15,694 nucleotides of DNA, from positions 1 through 15,694 of the forward strand of contig JAPXLT010000092.1 of assembly GCA_033809415.1 (NCBI GenBank). The letters are read 5' to 3'. The notes beneath the pieces were generated by a model. The model saw nothing but the letters and a program-made list of their open reading frames with translations, searched no databases and was not told the origin of the DNA. The translations under genes and the position numbers were made by a program. Below, one piece after another: positions 13,798 through 15,694 of the stretch. How positions within the stretch are numbered: the stretch's first letter is position 1; the number at the start of each line of letters is the position of its first letter. The stretch comes from JAQVUB01 sp033809415 (GTDB lineage Bacteria; Verrucomicrobiota; Lentisphaeria; Oligosphaerales; Oligosphaeraceae).

Positions 13798-13889
13798 TGC
13801 ATAACTCATTTCGCCATAGGCTTATAATGATTTCCGCCTCCCGTTACCCACTGTCCACCCTTATTCTTAACGGTGGGGGGTGTGTAGCA

Positions 13890-14486
13890 TTATTTTTTTG
13901 GGCGTCCGGGTCGTTGCGGGGCTGGTTTAGGCTTTCCGCTGAGGAACTGATCCCGGCGTTCTTGTATAATTTTTTCCCGGTTGCCGTTAAGATTATCAAG
14001 GATTTTCTGGACGCGTTCGAGGCGTTCCTTGGTATCCTGCACTACCAGGTCCATGGACTGCTCGAGCAATCCGGAGAGTTCTGCCTTGATGGACTCTTTC
14101 TCCTGCTCCGTTGCCGCTTTCTGAAATTTTTCGCCGAGTTCCCAGCATTTGCGGTCGATCTCGGCGATTTTCCGGCGCTTGTCATTTTTTCGCTCGGGCA
14201 TTTTTTCCCAGAGTTCCTTGAGGTATTCCTCGCGGTTTTCGGCACGCAATTTCATCAGTCTCTGGTATTCTTCCGGTTCATTTTCCCGGAGATTTTCGAG
14301 GAGGGCATGGATTCGCCCGCGGACATTGAAGGGCTGTCCGAAAGGCGGCTTGGGCGGTGGCTGGCCGGGTGCCGTTTCGGTAGCGGTTGCCGGAATGCTT
14401 TTTTCCTCTGCGTGGAGTGCGCTGTTCAGGCACAGTGGAAAAACTGCCAGCATGCAGAAGAACCAGGTGGGGATTGTGCGTTTCAT
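13890..14486 (-). CDS. Secreted coiled-coil protein of the sigma-factor operon
   Basis: I do not recognise a named family with confidence. The 198-residue protein has a signal peptide (MKRTIPTWFF, hydrophobic core, cleavage near ALHA at about 25). A Pro-rich linker follows (AP-G-Q-PPP-K-PP), then a long, highly charged helical stretch (about 55-180) rich in Glu, Lys and Arg, and a basic Pro-rich tail (KPKPAPQRPGRPKK). The helical periplasmic layout and its place after an ECF sigma and anti-sigma factor recall Spy/CpxP/CnrX-like periplasmic sensors or chaperones, but no LTxxQ motif is evident. The ATG at 14486 has a perfect AGGAG seven bases upstream. It is 43 bp after the anti-sigma stop, so probably cotranscribed. 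A role in envelope sensing is inferred from position only. Confidence 0.75.
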   Translation of the reverse strand: MKRTIPTWFFCMLAVFPLCLNSALHAEEKSIPATATETAPGQPPPKPPFGQPFNVRGRIHALLENLRENEPEEYQRLMKLRAENREEYLKELWEKMPERKNDKRRKIAEIDRKCWELGEKFQKAATEQEKESIKAELSGLLEQSMDLVVQDTKERLERVQKILDNLNGNREKIIQERRDQFLSGKPKPAPQRPGRPKK

Positions 14487-14529
14487 CCATTGACTCCTAT
14501 AACAAAGTTCCGGAGGAGGCTTGCCATTT

Positions 14530-14994
14530 TCAGAAAAGGTTCGCATACAGTGAAAGTTGCAGTTCAAGCTCATCGAGTTCAGAACTGGTTTCTTTGCGAT
14601 TCAAATACCAAAGTGCATCCGGGTCGGACAGCGGCACGGAGGCACCCGACATGCTGGGTTCGGAAGCAACGGCAACTGCCTGAGTTTCAGAGGGCTTGGG
14701 CATCTGTAAGCTGATGACGCCAAGCAGCAGGATCAGAGCGGCAGCGGCGGCATAGAGGAAAGCCTGGATGCGTGCAGGCCAGCGGGAAGCTTTCTGCGAA
14801 TGCATGCAGCAGAGAGCTGCATGGAGGGTTTTACGTTCGAGTTCCGGAGAGGGAACACGTGCCGCATTCGAGAGTAGGTTCATGATCTGCATCATGTCCC
14901 GGCAAGACTGGCAAGCTTGCGCATGGGCACGCGCCTCGGTGGACAGATTACCGTCTTCGAGTAGATATTCCTTTTCAAAATCTTGGCATTTCAT
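14530..14994 (-). CDS. Zinc-finger-type (ZAS) anti-sigma factor, membrane-anchored
   Basis: 154 residues with MKCQDFEKEYLL at the start and the ZAS signature H24-x3-C28-x2-C31 (HAQACQSC), the zinc-binding fold that holds an ECF sigma factor inactive. One transmembrane helix (about 76-96, Ala/Leu-rich) follows, then a ~58-residue extracytoplasmic tail that is acidic towards the end. The expected role is to bind the upstream sigma factor at the membrane and release it on an envelope signal. The ATG at 14994 has AGGAG seven bases upstream. It lies 48 bp after the sigma gene, the usual order. The signal and any protease site are not visible. Confidence 0.88.
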   Translation of the reverse strand: MKCQDFEKEYLLEDGNLSTEARAHAQACQSCRDMMQIMNLLSNAARVPSPELERKTLHAALCCMHSQKASRWPARIQAFLYAAAAALILLLGVISLQMPKPSETQAVAVASEPSMSGASVPLSDPDALWYLNRKETSSELDELELQLSLYANLF

Positions 14995-15042
14995 TTGGTT
15001 ACTCCTTTGCCGGGAGCGGCTTTTCAGGTGGCTAATTTTGCA

Positions 15043-15597
15043 TCAGAGGTAATCGGAGAGCAATTTACGTAAATTCTGCACTGCATAGTGCATTCTTCCA
15101 AGGGCGGTATTGATGCTGATTTGTTTTTGTTCGGCAATCTCCTTGAAGGCAAGTCCTTCCATTCTCAAGCGGACGATTTCCTGTTGGTCAGGCGGGAGCT
15201 GCTCGATGGCATTTTGCAGCGCTTCATCGAGCTTGAGCTGATGCAAGGCCTCTTCTGGGCTGAAGGTGTCGGCTATCAGGTTTTCATTGATTTCAACGGT
15301 TTTCTTGTTGTTTGTGCTGCGGAAATAATCCATGGCTAGGTTGTGAGCAATCCGGCAGAGCCAGGCCAACAGAAGTTGCTGATCGGTATAGCGCTGCCAG
15401 TTGCGCGCAGCCTTGATCCAGACCTGCTGGAAAATGTCATCAATCGGTGATTTGTCATCCCGCAGCAAGCGATGCAGATAGGAGAAAAGCTGCAAGCGAT
15501 AACGGTTGTACAATTCCGTGAAGGCAGCATCATCACCGTTGCGGCAGAGGTCCACCAGGTCTTTGTCACTGAGTTGATCAAGTGGTTCGTGTCGCAT
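15043..15597 (-). CDS. ECF-type RNA polymerase sigma factor
   Basis: 184 residues with only regions 2 and 4, as in the sigma-70 ECF class. Region 2 (about 25-95) shows AFTELYNRYRLQLFSYLHRL, DDIFQQVWIKA and LLAWLCRIAHNLAMDYFR. Region 4 (about 125-180) shows LPPDQQEIVRLRMEGLAFKE and a helix-turn-helix of the usual INTALGRMHYAVQNLRKLL form. The ATG at 15597 has AGGAG six bases upstream. It is the first gene of a three-gene leftward operon with its anti-sigma factor and a secreted coiled-coil protein; autoregulation is typical for this arrangement, but I could not pick out an ECF promoter motif before it. A G-rich heptad array starts about 50 bp upstream. Confidence 0.93.
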   Translation of the reverse strand: MRHEPLDQLSDKDLVDLCRNGDDAAFTELYNRYRLQLFSYLHRLLRDDKSPIDDIFQQVWIKAARNWQRYTDQQLLLAWLCRIAHNLAMDYFRSTNNKKTVEINENLIADTFSPEEALHQLKLDEALQNAIEQLPPDQQEIVRLRMEGLAFKEIAEQKQISINTALGRMHYAVQNLRKLLSDYL

Positions 15598-15648
15598 GAC
15601 ACTCTCCTATCGTAAAACGGGAAAAATGGAGCATTATTGTTATGAGAA

Positions 15649-15694
15649 GGGTGCAGGGTGCGGGGTGCAGGGGGCAGGGTGCAGGGTGCAGGGT
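15649..15694 (+). repeat. G-rich heptad tandem array at the right edge
   Basis: Units GGGTGCA, GGGTGCG, GGGTGCA, GGGGGCA, GGGTGCA, GGGTGCA and a partial GGGT run off the window. Same family and orientation as the array at 1-72. It lies upstream of the sigma factor gene, with the G-rich strand as that gene's template strand. Confidence 0.95.

Larger units (their letters stand above)
13329..13889. other. Repeat-filled gap between the ATPase and the sigma-factor operon
   Basis: No credible gene lies in these 561 bases. They hold the ATPase 5' region, the 38-bp element (13401-13438), a cluster of four small hairpins (13507-13591) and composite repeat copy C (13649-13797). Positions 13439-13506 and 13798-13889 show nothing recognised. 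Confidence 0.8.

Noticed and set aside
13552..13809. A small - strand frame with an NHEPHEKT-like sequence
   Set aside because: That peptide is the translation of the CACGAAAA module, a common source of spurious short genes.
13797..14714. A 305-codon open frame on the + strand
   Set aside because: It is antisense to the secreted coiled-coil protein and the end of the anti-sigma gene. Those have signal peptide, ZAS motif and good ribosome binding sites; the + frame has low-complexity Phe/Leu-rich sequence and no recognisable domain.

Overview
The window reads as a chromosomal segment of a Gram-negative bacterium. It encodes prolipoprotein diacylglyceryl transferase, a periplasmic Prc-type protease, an ECF sigma factor with a zinc-type anti-sigma factor, and a DciA-type replication protein. 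The gene mix and the many polar intergenic repeats suggest the PVC group (Lentisphaerota, Kiritimatiellota or Verrucomicrobiota). That placement is an impression from general knowledge, held with low to moderate confidence; no rRNA or other marker here settles it.

Layout: lgt and a YggS-type PLP-binding gene run leftward (73-1755). A short divergent promoter region (1756-1885) separates them from a long rightward block: dciA, a C-terminal processing protease, a FabK/nitronate monooxygenase-type flavoprotein, an AarF/UbiB kinase-like protein, an OleA-type thiolase and an Aquifex-type aconitase (1886-10769). A repeat-rich stretch follows with two accessory genes facing each other: a small, catalytically odd Ser/Thr kinase-like protein (+) and an AAA+/DUF4143 ATPase (-). 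After another repeat-rich stretch comes a leftward operon: ECF sigma factor, HxxxCxxC anti-sigma factor and a secreted coiled-coil protein.

As a set, lgt, the Prc-like protease and the sigma/anti-sigma/secreted-protein operon concern the cell envelope. The flavoprotein, UbiB-like protein and OleA homologue suggest lipid, quinone or hydrocarbon metabolism. The OleB, OleC and OleD partners are not in the window.

The most striking signal is the intergenic DNA, which is built from several repeat families: G-rich heptads (GGGTGCR, GGGTGAA), GTCCATC heptads, a CACGAAAA-type module that fills two operon junctions exactly from stop codon to start codon, a ~93-bp composite with three copies, a 38-bp hairpin element with two copies, a 33-bp triple tandem and a cluster of small hairpins. 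The module usually follows a stop codon in the sense orientation. Genes whose start abuts a repeat lack a visible Shine-Dalgarno, while most other genes have a good one. No transposase, CRISPR array, tRNA or rRNA was seen.
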